Below, piece after piece: positions 34,987 through 44,400 of a DNA stretch of 64,000 nt (its first letter is position 1; the number at the start of each line of letters is the position of its first letter). Both the position numbers and the translations under genes were made by a program. The stretch covers positions 124,001-188,000 of the forward strand of contig NZ_LRML01000007.1 in assembly GCF_001647285.1 (NCBI RefSeq), given 5' to 3'. Origin of the DNA: Rufibacter roseus (lineage in GTDB: Bacteria; Bacteroidota; Bacteroidia; Cytophagales; Hymenobacteraceae). The notes beneath the pieces were generated by a model. That model saw only the letters and a program-made list of their open reading frames with translations. It did not search any database and had not been told where the DNA came from.

Positions 34987-36957
34987 CTAAAATGTAATCT
35001 CTGCCTCTTTTCCAGTTAGAAGGAATTCAATTAGTTCGAATAACTTTTTTATGTCTCTGTCCGGAGTAATATTGGAAGCCCCACTACTTCTCTTTTCCTC
35101 TTCGGTTTGTCTAAAATATGCTTCTGATGTCTCCCCATGAGTAAGGTATAAATGATTTCTAACTTCAGTTAGCTCCTTTAGATTGACTAAGTAGCTGTTC
35201 TTTTTTGCACTAGATTTAAGGGTATTCTTATTTAAGATAAGAAATGCAATCTGGTTACTTAGTTCTTTGTGAAATGTCTGACGATTGGAAGTTGAACCAT
35301 TCTTATAAAACGGTGAAACTTTACTGTTGTATTCTAATGCACACTCTACTCCAGCGCTAGTTATTTTAAAATACTCTCTACCTCTTGCATTTCTCCTGGT
35401 TTTAGGTGTTCCGTCATGATCGCTAAAGCCTTCAAACACAAATTCATGCTTTAAAAAGTATTCTGATTGGTTTTTTATGATCCAATTAAAGCCTGGTATT
35501 GGCGTTATACTAGTTGTCCCACCAGGGTGCTTTTGGATTGGATTTAAGTCTTGATCAAAAAGTGTTAGTGACGTACTGTCATCTTTCTCGTAATAAGCTT
35601 CTTGAATTTCGTTTAAGATGCTCCATAAGGTAATGAAGGCTAATTCATAACCAGAGTAGTAAAACGTTGCTTTGTCATACTCCCATTGTTCATAACCCTT
35701 CTTTAGAAGACCATAGAACATTTTAAAACGTTCTACTATTCGTGCTTTTATTCTTTTAGGTGAATTTTCTATTGTATTGAAATGGATATCTGATAAGATA
35801 TGCTGGATAGCAGACCAGTAGGGCTTCAATATCTTATACTTCTCACTAATGAGCTGGATAGTTTCTTTGAAGTCATTGTAGTTTCTAACACTATATTCTT
35901 GGTCCCGAAAGTACATTGGTGATTCCTTTACATACATTGCATCTGCTCCAGATTCAAGAATTAGATCTAAGTTCCAAGCTTTATCAGAAGCTGTAAAAAT
36001 GATTACTGGGATATGAGGAAATTTTGATTTAATAAATTTTAAGGTTCTAATTGAAGAAGTACTATCTACTTTTCCTTTATCAAGATAGAGGTCTAGAAAT
36101 ATTAAGTCATAGTTGCAAAACTTTTCAGGTGTAATGGTTTGCCATGCAAGTACTTCAATTGTAGATATTCTCTTATCTACATTGCAGGATAAAATAAGGC
36201 TTATTAATTCCTGCCACCCATTATCTGCATTATCGTCAATCAATAAAACATTATTGAATAGGCCACAAAGTGAAGAGTCATTTGTTTTATTAGAAACTTC
36301 TAGTAGAAACTTAGATATATACTTGAAGTATAAGTGTTCTGGGTAATTAAACTGAATTGAATCCAACAATCCGAAATTTGATGCAAGCCGCATTGCGCCC
36401 CATTCGTTTGTAGACTGATGGCGGTTGTCATTAGGAGTCTTTAATTTTACTTCATTAAAAGACCCTACCTTTAGTTTGCTTAATTCGTTGTTAATAGCAG
36501 GCTGAGACACACCAGTTATTTTATCAGGGATTACTGTAAAAATCTGGTCATGCCTTCTGAAGTAAAAACCTTCAGTGTGAAAGAAGTTTATAATTGAAGC
36601 CTCCTTTATTGATGGGTCTTCTAAATATAATTCATTGGCATCTGTGAGAATAATAGGTACATTATTGAGGTTGCAATTAGTAAAAGTGCTGCATCTAATA
36701 TGTCCAGCTAAGTTAATGGCTCTTACCCAACCACTTCCACCTAAATTTTTATTTATAACAATGGACTTAACATCTTGATAGTCTATCAAGTCTAGGGATT
36801 GGGAAATCAAGTTTGAATAATATTCTTCTATATTATTCGAATACAAATAATTGCCAGGGTCCTGTCTCGAAAAATAATCTGTAACATCTATAGGCAGGAA
36901 GTGGTCAGACTGATATTGAATGGATGAGTTTGAAAGATGTATAAGTATATTCATCAA
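34987..36957 (-). CDS. Retron-associated receiver-HEPN-like protein (candidate effector)
   Basis: This 656-residue protein carries a complete phospho-receiver in its middle (about 235-355): acidic pair D241-D242, phosphoacceptor D289 in 'LIFLDLYL', T322 in 'VIIFTAS' and K344 in 'MYVKES'. The N-terminal 230 residues, with 'GGSGWVRAINLAGHIRCSTF' and 'VPIILTD', are not recognised. The helical C-terminal third ends with 'ELTEVRNHLYLTH' (R600, N601, H607), which fits the R-x(4-6)-H motif of HEPN ribonucleases. A role as a phosphorylation- or RT-controlled RNase effector is inference. It starts 11 bases after the preceding gene's stop, in one operon with the reverse transcriptase. Confidence 0.7.
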   Translation of the reverse strand: MMNILIHLSNSSIQYQSDHFLPIDVTDYFSRQDPGNYLYSNNIEEYYSNLISQSLDLIDYQDVKSIVINKNLGGSGWVRAINLAGHIRCSTFTNCNLNNVPIILTDANELYLEDPSIKEASIINFFHTEGFYFRRHDQIFTVIPDKITGVSQPAINNELSKLKVGSFNEVKLKTPNDNRHQSTNEWGAMRLASNFGLLDSIQFNYPEHLYFKYISKFLLEVSNKTNDSSLCGLFNNVLLIDDNADNGWQELISLILSCNVDKRISTIEVLAWQTITPEKFCNYDLIFLDLYLDKGKVDSTSSIRTLKFIKSKFPHIPVIIFTASDKAWNLDLILESGADAMYVKESPMYFRDQEYSVRNYNDFKETIQLISEKYKILKPYWSAIQHILSDIHFNTIENSPKRIKARIVERFKMFYGLLKKGYEQWEYDKATFYYSGYELAFITLWSILNEIQEAYYEKDDSTSLTLFDQDLNPIQKHPGGTTSITPIPGFNWIIKNQSEYFLKHEFVFEGFSDHDGTPKTRRNARGREYFKITSAGVECALEYNSKVSPFYKNGSTSNRQTFHKELSNQIAFLILNKNTLKSSAKKNSYLVNLKELTEVRNHLYLTHGETSEAYFRQTEEEKRSSGASNITPDRDIKKLFELIEFLLTGKEAEITF

Positions 36958-36968
36958 CTTAGATAAGA

Positions 36969-37652
36969 TTAATTGTTTTCTACTAGATCTTCAAGGGTCT
37001 CAATAATTTCATCTACTGACATAACTTCAAATCTTCTAGAGACTGATTCTATGTCTTCATAATTGTATAGCGTTAATAAATCTCTGAAAGACTTAGAATA
37101 TACAGCTTCTATTGTGGAGGATTCAAGTTTTTCCATTATATCATTTAACAACTCATATCCTCTGTCTTTATAGGGAGAAATATCCGAATTATATAAATAG
37201 GTAATTCTAAACTCTCCAAACATAAAAAAGCTATCAATAAATGAAGAAAAATTACTGTGGTACTGCCTTCTCAGTACTTCATAATGAAAAATATCAGTTG
37301 CTATAGACGAATCTAACTTATTGTACAAGGGAATATTTGACTCTGGTTTGCTACCAGAAAAGAGAACAACTTTTGATGTACTAGATAACTCATTTATCAA
37401 AACTGGCAAAAGGCCATCTGGTAAAAGCGGGTCATTAAAGCTGTCATGTATAAATATATAGCTAAATTTTTTAAAGTCTGTAAGCAAAACTACTTCATCT
37501 TCATTATCAGCAGCCTTCCATAGGCCTCTCGTGTCTGCATGATATTCAACTCTTTCTTTCTGTATTGGGCTAAGTGTTTCTAACACAGAATAAGTACTAT
37601 AATCTTCACTTGATGCCTTATCATCGACTATGAGGATTTTATCTGATATCAT
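36969..37652 (-). CDS. Receiver-like protein between RT and effector
   Basis: This 227-residue protein starts 'DKILIVDDKASSEDYS' (acidic pair D10-D11), has 'YIFIHDSF' with D70 in the phosphoacceptor place, and 'KVVLFSGSKP' with S99. A clear partner Lys after the last strand is not seen, so it may be an atypical or unphosphorylated receiver. Residues about 125-227 are helical and not recognised. The gene overlaps the reverse transcriptase end by 14 bases and is followed closely by the receiver-HEPN gene, so the three are translationally linked. Confidence 0.65.
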   Translation of the reverse strand: MISDKILIVDDKASSEDYSTYSVLETLSPIQKERVEYHADTRGLWKAADNEDEVVLLTDFKKFSYIFIHDSFNDPLLPDGLLPVLINELSSTSKVVLFSGSKPESNIPLYNKLDSSIATDIFHYEVLRRQYHSNFSSFIDSFFMFGEFRITYLYNSDISPYKDRGYELLNDIMEKLESSTIEAVYSKSFRDLLTLYNYEDIESVSRRFEVMSVDEIIETLEDLVENN

Positions 37653-39864
37653 AAAATCTTAATATATGTTTAAAACCTCCTACAAGATGATCAAGAGGCT
37701 CAATTTCATCTATGTTGTAATTGAAGTGACTTGCTGTAAGCAAATTTATCCGCTTAGATGGCTCGACTGTAAAGTCACACTCTATAATCCAATCACATAA
37801 GTTCCTGAAGTCTTGCTTAAAAGCTGTAGACTCCTTGTAGTAATGAAGAAGTAAGTCACTCTCGATTTTTGCTTTACTATTTTTATCAAGTATACTTATT
37901 TCTATAAATTTACAGAAATTGGCTTCCCCTTTTTCGGCTCTTACTTGTACTTCTCTACCATTAATACATTTAATATCTTCGCCGTTAATGTTCGAGTGAT
38001 CAGCTATACCTTGAAAAATATGTCTTAAACCTTTGTAAATTAATGGCTGCCATGTAAAGAAGCCAGACCTGATATTAAATGCTCTTTCATCGGGTAAAAA
38101 CTCAATGCAATCTAAGGCGATCTTCTGATCACTTGCGATACTTAAAATGTCTTGCTGCAGTTTGCTGTACTCGCTACCACTACCATACCTATACTTTTTC
38201 TTGAATTCCTTAGCAAATACAGTATATACTTCATCATTATTGAATGGGTGTTTACCTGTTTCTTTATAAAAAGGTATACCTTCAGATTCAAAAAGGTCTA
38301 TTAGTTGTATAACTTCACCTCGAATACCAATGTTTAGGTAATCTATGCTGAGAACTCTCTCTTTTTTATAGTGATAAATAAAATTAGGGTGACTTTTAAC
38401 TTTCGTAATAATATCCTTTACCACCTCATCGGAAAGGATAATATCATGTACAAGTTCTTTGAAACCGCTTCCGTCTGCAATTTTAAATTTCTTTAAAAAG
38501 CTTACTGTATGCAAGGGATTATGAGGAAAAAGCTTATTTGAAGAAGTACTTTCGGTGGTGATTTTGTTATCGATAAGTAATACGCTAGGAAGTATGGTGT
38601 CTTTGGGAATATTTATCGCCTTTATAAGTTTGTTTGGATTAGAGGGCAAACCAGAATTTTCCAATGTGACCTTGATAACTGAGGAAACTAATTCAGACAT
38701 CCCTGAAATATCATTTGACACTGTAAATTCTTCTGCTACAGGCTCTTGCTTGGTCAAAAGAATGTAACGCTCTGCCAACTTTTGATAGCCAGTACTTTCA
38801 GTACCTTTCACCATTTTAAGGTAGTCAAGTTTTCCCTTAATGACATTAGCCATATCAGGCTTGCCTTTGATTAAGTGCCCTTTATCAGCCTTATATTGCT
38901 GCATAAAGTACGAATAAGCTCTGTCATATCCATACTGTTCCCAATAATATAGCCACATGCGCAGCTGCTTGATGTACCTTTTGGGTACATTGGGTTCTTC
39001 GTTCACTACCAGGCCGGTAACTTCCTGTCTGTAGCCTTGCTTTTGCAAGCGGGTCTTGCTCTCCTTAATATGAAAGTTCTGGGCAGCAATAAGGCGGTGA
39101 AGTTCCTGCAGAAATTCTCCGTCTTTGTGATAGACGTTATGCTGGGAGCTAAAGGTAATATCATCTGCGTAGCGGCTGTACTTCAACTGGAAACGCCTGG
39201 CAACGGCTGTCAGGTAAAAATCTAACTGTTGGCAAATGATGTTGGTGATGGTAGGCGATGTAGGGGCGCCTTGCGGCAACACATTCCTTATCTCCTTTTT
39301 CCAGTTTCCGGCATCATCTAAACGCTCTACCTCCATGCTATGGCAGCATAGAGACGCAATGATACCAGCCAAGTCAAGGCGGCCTGTCTTCTCGTTCAGG
39401 TTAAAGGGAGGAAACTTTAAGCGTCCCCATACCCTTGCCTGGTCTATGCTGGGGAAGAAATCTTTTAGGTCAAGATTATACACATACAGGCTATTGGCGT
39501 GTACCCGCGCATTATCTACAATAGATTTATTGGGTACAAAGCCATTGGCCGCCTTATGTTGGTGATTTGCATAGACTACCTGCAAAATAAGGTTAAGACA
39601 TTTCTGGATAGCTTTTAGACCTTTGGCCGGGGAGTGTATGGTTCTTGTTCCGCCAGCTTTTTTCTTAACGGCAAAGGCTACATACCGCTTAGGGTTTGCC
39701 TTTGGGTTGCTGTGGTAGTTGAGGTGCTTTAGTTCAAAAGGAACAGCCTTGTCGCCTAATAAAATACCTTTTGTATAGTTTAACAGACCAAGAAAATCTT
39801 TTTTGGTCTTCATCTCACTAAAGGAGGTAGTTATGTATTGGCGCTGTTCTTCTGTCAAGTTCAT
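37639..39864 (-). CDS. Retron reverse transcriptase with long C-terminal extension
   Basis: This is a 741-residue protein. Residues 1 to about 370 are a retron-type RT: NAxxH motif (N118-H122), 'YNLDLKDFFPSI' (motif 3), 'LPQGAPTSP' (196-204), the catalytic YADD (232-235) and the retron VTG motif (282-284). Residues about 375-741 are an extension with no confident match. Near its end 'IYKGLRHIFQGIADHS' followed by 'FIEISILDKNS' and 'HLVGGFKHIL' recalls a degenerate GHKL/histidine-kinase ATPase domain, without intact ATP-binding boxes. A group II intron maturase is excluded by lack of the X/HNH parts. The matching msr-msd RNA lies directly upstream (39883-40133). Confidence 0.88.
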   Translation of the reverse strand: MNLTEEQRQYITTSFSEMKTKKDFLGLLNYTKGILLGDKAVPFELKHLNYHSNPKANPKRYVAFAVKKKAGGTRTIHSPAKGLKAIQKCLNLILQVVYANHQHKAANGFVPNKSIVDNARVHANSLYVYNLDLKDFFPSIDQARVWGRLKFPPFNLNEKTGRLDLAGIIASLCCHSMEVERLDDAGNWKKEIRNVLPQGAPTSPTITNIICQQLDFYLTAVARRFQLKYSRYADDITFSSQHNVYHKDGEFLQELHRLIAAQNFHIKESKTRLQKQGYRQEVTGLVVNEEPNVPKRYIKQLRMWLYYWEQYGYDRAYSYFMQQYKADKGHLIKGKPDMANVIKGKLDYLKMVKGTESTGYQKLAERYILLTKQEPVAEEFTVSNDISGMSELVSSVIKVTLENSGLPSNPNKLIKAINIPKDTILPSVLLIDNKITTESTSSNKLFPHNPLHTVSFLKKFKIADGSGFKELVHDIILSDEVVKDIITKVKSHPNFIYHYKKERVLSIDYLNIGIRGEVIQLIDLFESEGIPFYKETGKHPFNNDEVYTVFAKEFKKKYRYGSGSEYSKLQQDILSIASDQKIALDCIEFLPDERAFNIRSGFFTWQPLIYKGLRHIFQGIADHSNINGEDIKCINGREVQVRAEKGEANFCKFIEISILDKNSKAKIESDLLLHYYKESTAFKQDFRNLCDWIIECDFTVEPSKRINLLTASHFNYNIDEIEPLDHLVGGFKHILRFYDIR

Positions 39865-39882
39865 CTTGTTGGCAGTTATGTC

Positions 39883-40133
39883 TTGAATGCCTGCTCTTGT
39901 TTTCTTTGTTTATGACCTTAAGTCAAAGAAGTTGATTAAAGACGACTCATATCTCATAATAACATATAAATCATAAATAATCAATAATAAAATCTAAATG
40001 ACAGTCATCTAGTAACAGACAAATGACACTTAAACCTTCATCCCGCATGGCTGCGGGACACCAACCGATTTTCGTTTTGGATTTCTCCGCCACGACAGTT
40101 GGCAAAAATCAAAATCTTAGAGCAGGCATTCAA
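39883..40133 (-). ncRNA. Retron msr-msd RNA
   Basis: A 15-bp perfect inverted repeat, AGAGCAGGCATTCAA at 40119-40133 and its complement TTGAATGCCTGCTCT at 39883-39897, encloses 221 bases, as expected for the a1/a2 pair of a retron transcript read on the minus strand. It ends 18 bases before the RT start. Inside are hairpins fit for the msr part: 40061-40080 (CCAAAACGAAAATCGGTTGG) and 40041-40058 (TCCCGCA-gcca-TGCGGGA). An msd-side hairpin lies at 39902-39930 (TTCTTTG...CAAAGAA). The branching G and the exact msd ends cannot be fixed by eye. A promoter with the WYL operator lies immediately upstream. Confidence 0.85.
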
Positions 40134-40161
40134 AGAACATGTTGCAAAGTAAAGATAAAAC

Positions 40162-40180
40162 TGTGCAGTAGAACTGCACA
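40162..40180 (-). promoter_or_regulatory. WYL-regulon operator and promoter of the retron RNA
   Basis: TGTGCAGTAGAACTGCACA is a perfect 8-3-8 palindrome and the reference copy of the family. On the minus strand a TTTG (40182-40179) stands 21 bases before TATCTTTA (40157-40150), a near match to the Bacteroidota -33/-7 promoter TTTG...TAnnTTTG. The operator fills the space between the two boxes, 29 bases before the msr-msd a1 segment. Binding here would block retron transcription. Confidence 0.85.
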
Positions 40181-40249
40181 AATATAACAACATACTCTTT
40201 ATTTTGCAGAGGGTGGTAAAACATTTACATCACAAAGGAAACAGGTACT

Positions 40250-40268
40250 TGTGCAGTAGAACTGCACT
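40250..40268 (+). promoter_or_regulatory. WYL-regulon operator before the WYL gene
   Basis: TGTGCAGTAGAACTGCACT differs from the 40162 copy only in the last base. It starts with an embedded TTG (40249-40251) in the direction of the WYL gene and ends 16 bases before its start codon. Autoregulation is the natural reading. Confidence 0.85.
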
Positions 40269-40284
40269 TATAAAATAGACGCTT

Positions 40285-41310
40285 ATGGCCACGAATAAAA
40301 ATGCAATGCTTAGGTACATGGTACTGGACAATTGTTTCAGAAACACGGGAAGGCGCTATTTTATTCAAGACCTGATAGAGGCCTGTAACCGACAACTTTT
40401 GGAAATTGACCCAAACTCAAAAGGAATAAGTCGAAGGCAGATATTGGATGACATAGCTTTTATGGAAAGTGGAGAAGGTTGGTCTATTGAGCTGGCCAGG
40501 TTCCGCGATGGGAAAAAAGTATACTACCGATACGAGGACCCTTCTTTCTCCATCAACAACATGCCTTTGAATGAGGTTGAGGTAAACCAATTGAAAACTG
40601 CTGTAGAAATTCTTTCCCAATTCAAAGGCATGCCTCAATTTGAATGGGTACATGAGCTACTTCCAAAACTTAACCAAGGCCTCTCAACTACTAAGACTGA
40701 AAGTACAATTATCGATTTTGACAGTAATCAATATCTTAAAGGTATAGAACACTTAGGCACATTACACAGTGCCATCTACCATAAGAGAGTATTAAGCATT
40801 AAGTATCACCCATTTGAGGTTGATCGACCTTATGATATTGAAATTCACCCCTACTATCTGAAGCAGTATAACAACAGGTGGTTTTTGTTCGGGTATAATC
40901 CTTATTCAGATCGGTCAGACTGGAATTTAGCCCTTGACCGGATATTAGACATCAATGAAATTAATGACAAGTATAAACCTAACAAAACCATCGATTGGGT
41001 TGAATACTTTGATGATATTATAGGGGTTACCAGGCCGGTAGATGGTGCTTTAGAAACTGTACTGTTACACTTCGCCGGAAGAACTGGTAAGTATATTGAA
41101 TCTAAACCAATTCATAGTTCACAAAGGACCAAATGGATAAATCCTGAATTACTTGAGGTAAAAATAGAAGTGATGATAAACTATGAATTAGAGAGGCTAA
41201 TTTTATCGTATGGCAGTAGTGTCAAGGTAATTAGTCCAGAATCACTCAAAAACAAGATTACAGATAGCCTCCAAAAGGCTCATTCACAATATCTACTGAG
41301 CGGAGATTAG
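40285..41310 (+). CDS. WYL-domain transcriptional regulator of the defence island
   Basis: This 341-residue protein has an N-terminal winged helix (about 1-70, 'GISRRQILDDIAFMES') and a WYL domain at about 155-245 ('KRVLSIKYHPFEVDRPYDIEIHPYYLKQYNNRWFLFGYN'). The C-terminal WCX-like domain runs to the end. WYL regulators such as BrxR and CapW repress defence operons through inverted-repeat operators and respond to nucleic-acid ligands or infection cues. Here four copies of one operator lie at island promoters, including its own. The gene is divergent from the retron and convergent with the restriction operon. Confidence 0.9.
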   Translation: MATNKNAMLRYMVLDNCFRNTGRRYFIQDLIEACNRQLLEIDPNSKGISRRQILDDIAFMESGEGWSIELARFRDGKKVYYRYEDPSFSINNMPLNEVEVNQLKTAVEILSQFKGMPQFEWVHELLPKLNQGLSTTKTESTIIDFDSNQYLKGIEHLGTLHSAIYHKRVLSIKYHPFEVDRPYDIEIHPYYLKQYNNRWFLFGYNPYSDRSDWNLALDRILDINEINDKYKPNKTIDWVEYFDDIIGVTRPVDGALETVLLHFAGRTGKYIESKPIHSSQRTKWINPELLEVKIEVMINYELERLILSYGSSVKVISPESLKNKITDSLQKAHSQYLLSGD

Positions 41311-41348
41311 GCCAGGGTCTACTTAAACCATCCACGAAAAACATGAAT

Positions 41349-41390
41349 GCCATTCAGGAGTTCACTAGGGAATGCTTGAATGGCCTTTTT
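41349..41390. terminator. Terminator between WYL gene and hsdR
   Basis: GCCATTCA (41349-41356) and TGAATGGC (41377-41384) pair around a 20-base loop and are followed by CTTTTT. It sits between convergent stops at 41310 and 41441 and may serve the WYL gene. Confidence 0.6.
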
Positions 41391-41440
41391 GTATATGGCC
41401 TAAAAGTATTTGACAATCTCTATGCTAAGTGATTTAGAAC

Positions 41441-44400
41441 CTATGCCGCCAAAATCCTACGTAATGTGTCTTGCATAGCAGATTTGAAAGCATCATCTTT
41501 TGAGATAAGCCTATATAAGTCAAGCTCATTTTTACGCTGCTTTGCCATCACATCTTCAAATATCTTCTTGAAAGCGATTTCCCTGTTCTGAACATCTTTG
41601 TTATCTGAGTACTTTTCCTGAAAGTCAGGATGGGCTCTCATGCTTTGTGCTAGGGAGACAAACTTTACCTTTTGTTCTTCAGGAGTTGCTTCCCAGCCTT
41701 GGAACCAGCGTTCATTGAATGCTTTGATGATTAAGTCAAGTGGATTTTCTTCAGAGTCTCCACCATGAGCACTTCTAGGATTAGGGTTCTGTGGCTCTAA
41801 TTCTGTTTCTGAAGCATCCAGACCAATGTTAGCACTTAACTTCACCCTTTCCAATCCATAAGTAGACAGGTCAACTGAATTCAACAGCCCATCTAATGCA
41901 TCCTGGATTGGGTCAGCAATAACTAAATGGGGAATCAAGAACTTCAGTAACCAGAACAGCTTTTCCCACTTGACTACTTCAAAAGGAAGAATAGAAGCCA
42001 TTTGGCCGTAAATCTTCACAAACTGCTTTGCCTTGATTTTAAAGTCAGCTTTAGCTTTGTCGTCTAATTCTAGGCCTTGGTTGAAACGTTCTGCAGCAAC
42101 CTGAATGATTGGGCTTAGGTACTGTTCCGCTTCTAATCCTTGAAAATAGTTGGCAGTGAATTCCTCTACTTCTGACCATTCATATACCCCTGCTTCGTCC
42201 AAAGAGCTTTTTAACTCGTGTAGGACATTTACATCCGTTGCCTTGCTAAGCGTTGTGGAAGTGTAGAAAGGATCAAATGACTTCTTAATATCATCCACAG
42301 AATTAAAGAAATCCAATACAAACAGGTCTTCCGTTTTCTTTCCAAGCTTATTAGCGGACCGGTTTAACCGGGAAAGAGCCTGTACTGCCAATACTCCTTG
42401 CAGCTTCTTGTCAACATACATAGCTGTAAGCTTCGGCTGGTCAAAACCTGTGAGGTACTTGTTGGCGACAACCAAAATACGGTACTCATCCATATTGAAG
42501 TACCGGGCAATTTTATCAGAAATATAGCCTGGATCTGTAGGCTTGGCTGTATCTAGCTGAGGTGGAAAATTGTTTATATCATCCTCAGTGTACTCAATAC
42601 CGTCTACTTTCTTCTTCCCAGAAAAAGCAATAGCAATCTTGAATGGGTTGCCTTTGCTTTCCACCAATTTCTTTAAAGCAAAGAAATAGCGAATGGCTGA
42701 TTCAATGCTCTGGGTAACGACCATGGCTTTAGCTTTGCCTTTGAGCTTTTTGGTATTAACCACTTTGGTCAGGAAGTGATCAAGCATGATTTCAGCCTTG
42801 GTGGCGATGGTCTCTGGGTTCCGTTCTACAAAGGCACGTAATTTCTTTTGTGCTTTAACTGTATCAAAGATGGGGTTATCCTCAATAGACTTTTCAATCT
42901 CGTAGTAACTTCTGTAAGTGGTGTAATTAGCCAGCACATCCAGGATAAACCCTTCTTCTATGGCCTGTTTCATAGAATACAGGTGAAAAGGTTTGAACTT
43001 TCCATCTGGTTGTTTTACACCAAATTTCTCTAGCGTATTATTTTTAGGCGTTGCAGTAAATGCCAGGTAAGAAGCATTCCCCCGCATTTTACGACCTTTC
43101 ATAGCTGCCAGAATCTTATCCTGAGGATCTGGATCTTCCTCTTCTTCACTACTGGTGTTGCCCATTGCCTTATTCATATTATCAGCCGCAGACCCGCTTT
43201 GGCTACTGTGAGCCTCGTCAATGATTACCGCAAAGCGTTTTTCACTTAAGTCAGCTATACCGTCAATAATGAATGGGAACTTCTGAATGGTGGTAATAAT
43301 GATGCGTTTACCAGCTTCTAAACTCTCTTTTAGCTCCCTAGAGGAATAGGCGGGAGCAACAATGTTTTTAACTTCTGAAAACTCTTTAATGTTCTCTCTT
43401 ATCTGTTTGTCAAGCAGCCTTCTGTCTGTGACCACAATAACTGAATCAAACAAAGGGTTCTGAACTCCCTTGCTACCTGGTATGGAATCATTCTCAGGAT
43501 ATGTTTCTATAAGCTGAAAGGCTGCCCAGGTGATGGAATTAGACTTTCCAGAACCTGCAGAATGCTGTATAAGATAGGTTTGCCCCACGCCATTTTTGCT
43601 GGCATCAGAAATCAATTTACGCACCACATCTAACTGGTGATAGCGTGGAAAGAAGAGAGTCTTCTTATTCAGCGGATCAGTGTCTTTGCCGTCAAAACGA
43701 ACAAAGTGCTGGATAATATTGGCTACACTCTGCCTGGTTAATACCTGATCCCACAAATAACTGGTTTTATGCCCAAACGGATTTACAGGATTACCCTTGC
43801 CGTGGTCACAACCTAAGTTGAAAGGCAGGAAGAAAGTCCCATCATCTCCTGTGAGCTTAGTGGTCATGTACACTTCGTTCGTATCTACGGCAAAGTGCAC
43901 TATACACCGGCCGAAGTTGAGTAGCGGCTGGGTAATATCTCTCTTAAATTTGTATTGATTTTGGCCGTGAACTTTGGCATTTTGACCAGTCCAATGGTTT
44001 TTCAGTTCAGCAGTAGCAAATGGTAACCCGTTTACAAAAAGAACCAGATCAATTTCTTCTAATGGATTCTTGATAGAGTAGCGTACCTGCCGGGTAACAC
44101 TAAACTCATTGCTCTCAAACCTCTTTTTAACGGTATCGCTACTGCTAGCCAATGGAGAGGGAAATAGCAACGTGAACTCAGCATCATCTACTTCTAAACC
44201 TTTTCGTAAGATTCTCAGAATACCGTATTTCTTGATCATCTTATCCAAACGATCCAGAATCTTCAACTTCCAATCGCTTTGCTTCTGTAGCTTAGCTAGC
44301 TCCTCTTTTTGGGTAGTTTCAAGAAAGTGCCAGAAACGATGCTCGTCTATCGCATATTTAGAATTAAAATCATCTGGATAGCCAATAAAGTAGCCATTAC

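Noticed and set aside
37639-39864. Group II intron or DRT/Abi-type reverse transcriptase
   Set aside because: No maturase or HNH domain and no intron RNA motifs. The NAxxH and VTG motifs and the upstream a1/a2 RNA point to a retron.
40162-40268. CRISPR repeats
   Set aside because: Only two copies 88 bases apart with promoter features and two more at distant promoters; they are operators. No CRISPR array or cas gene was seen in the window.
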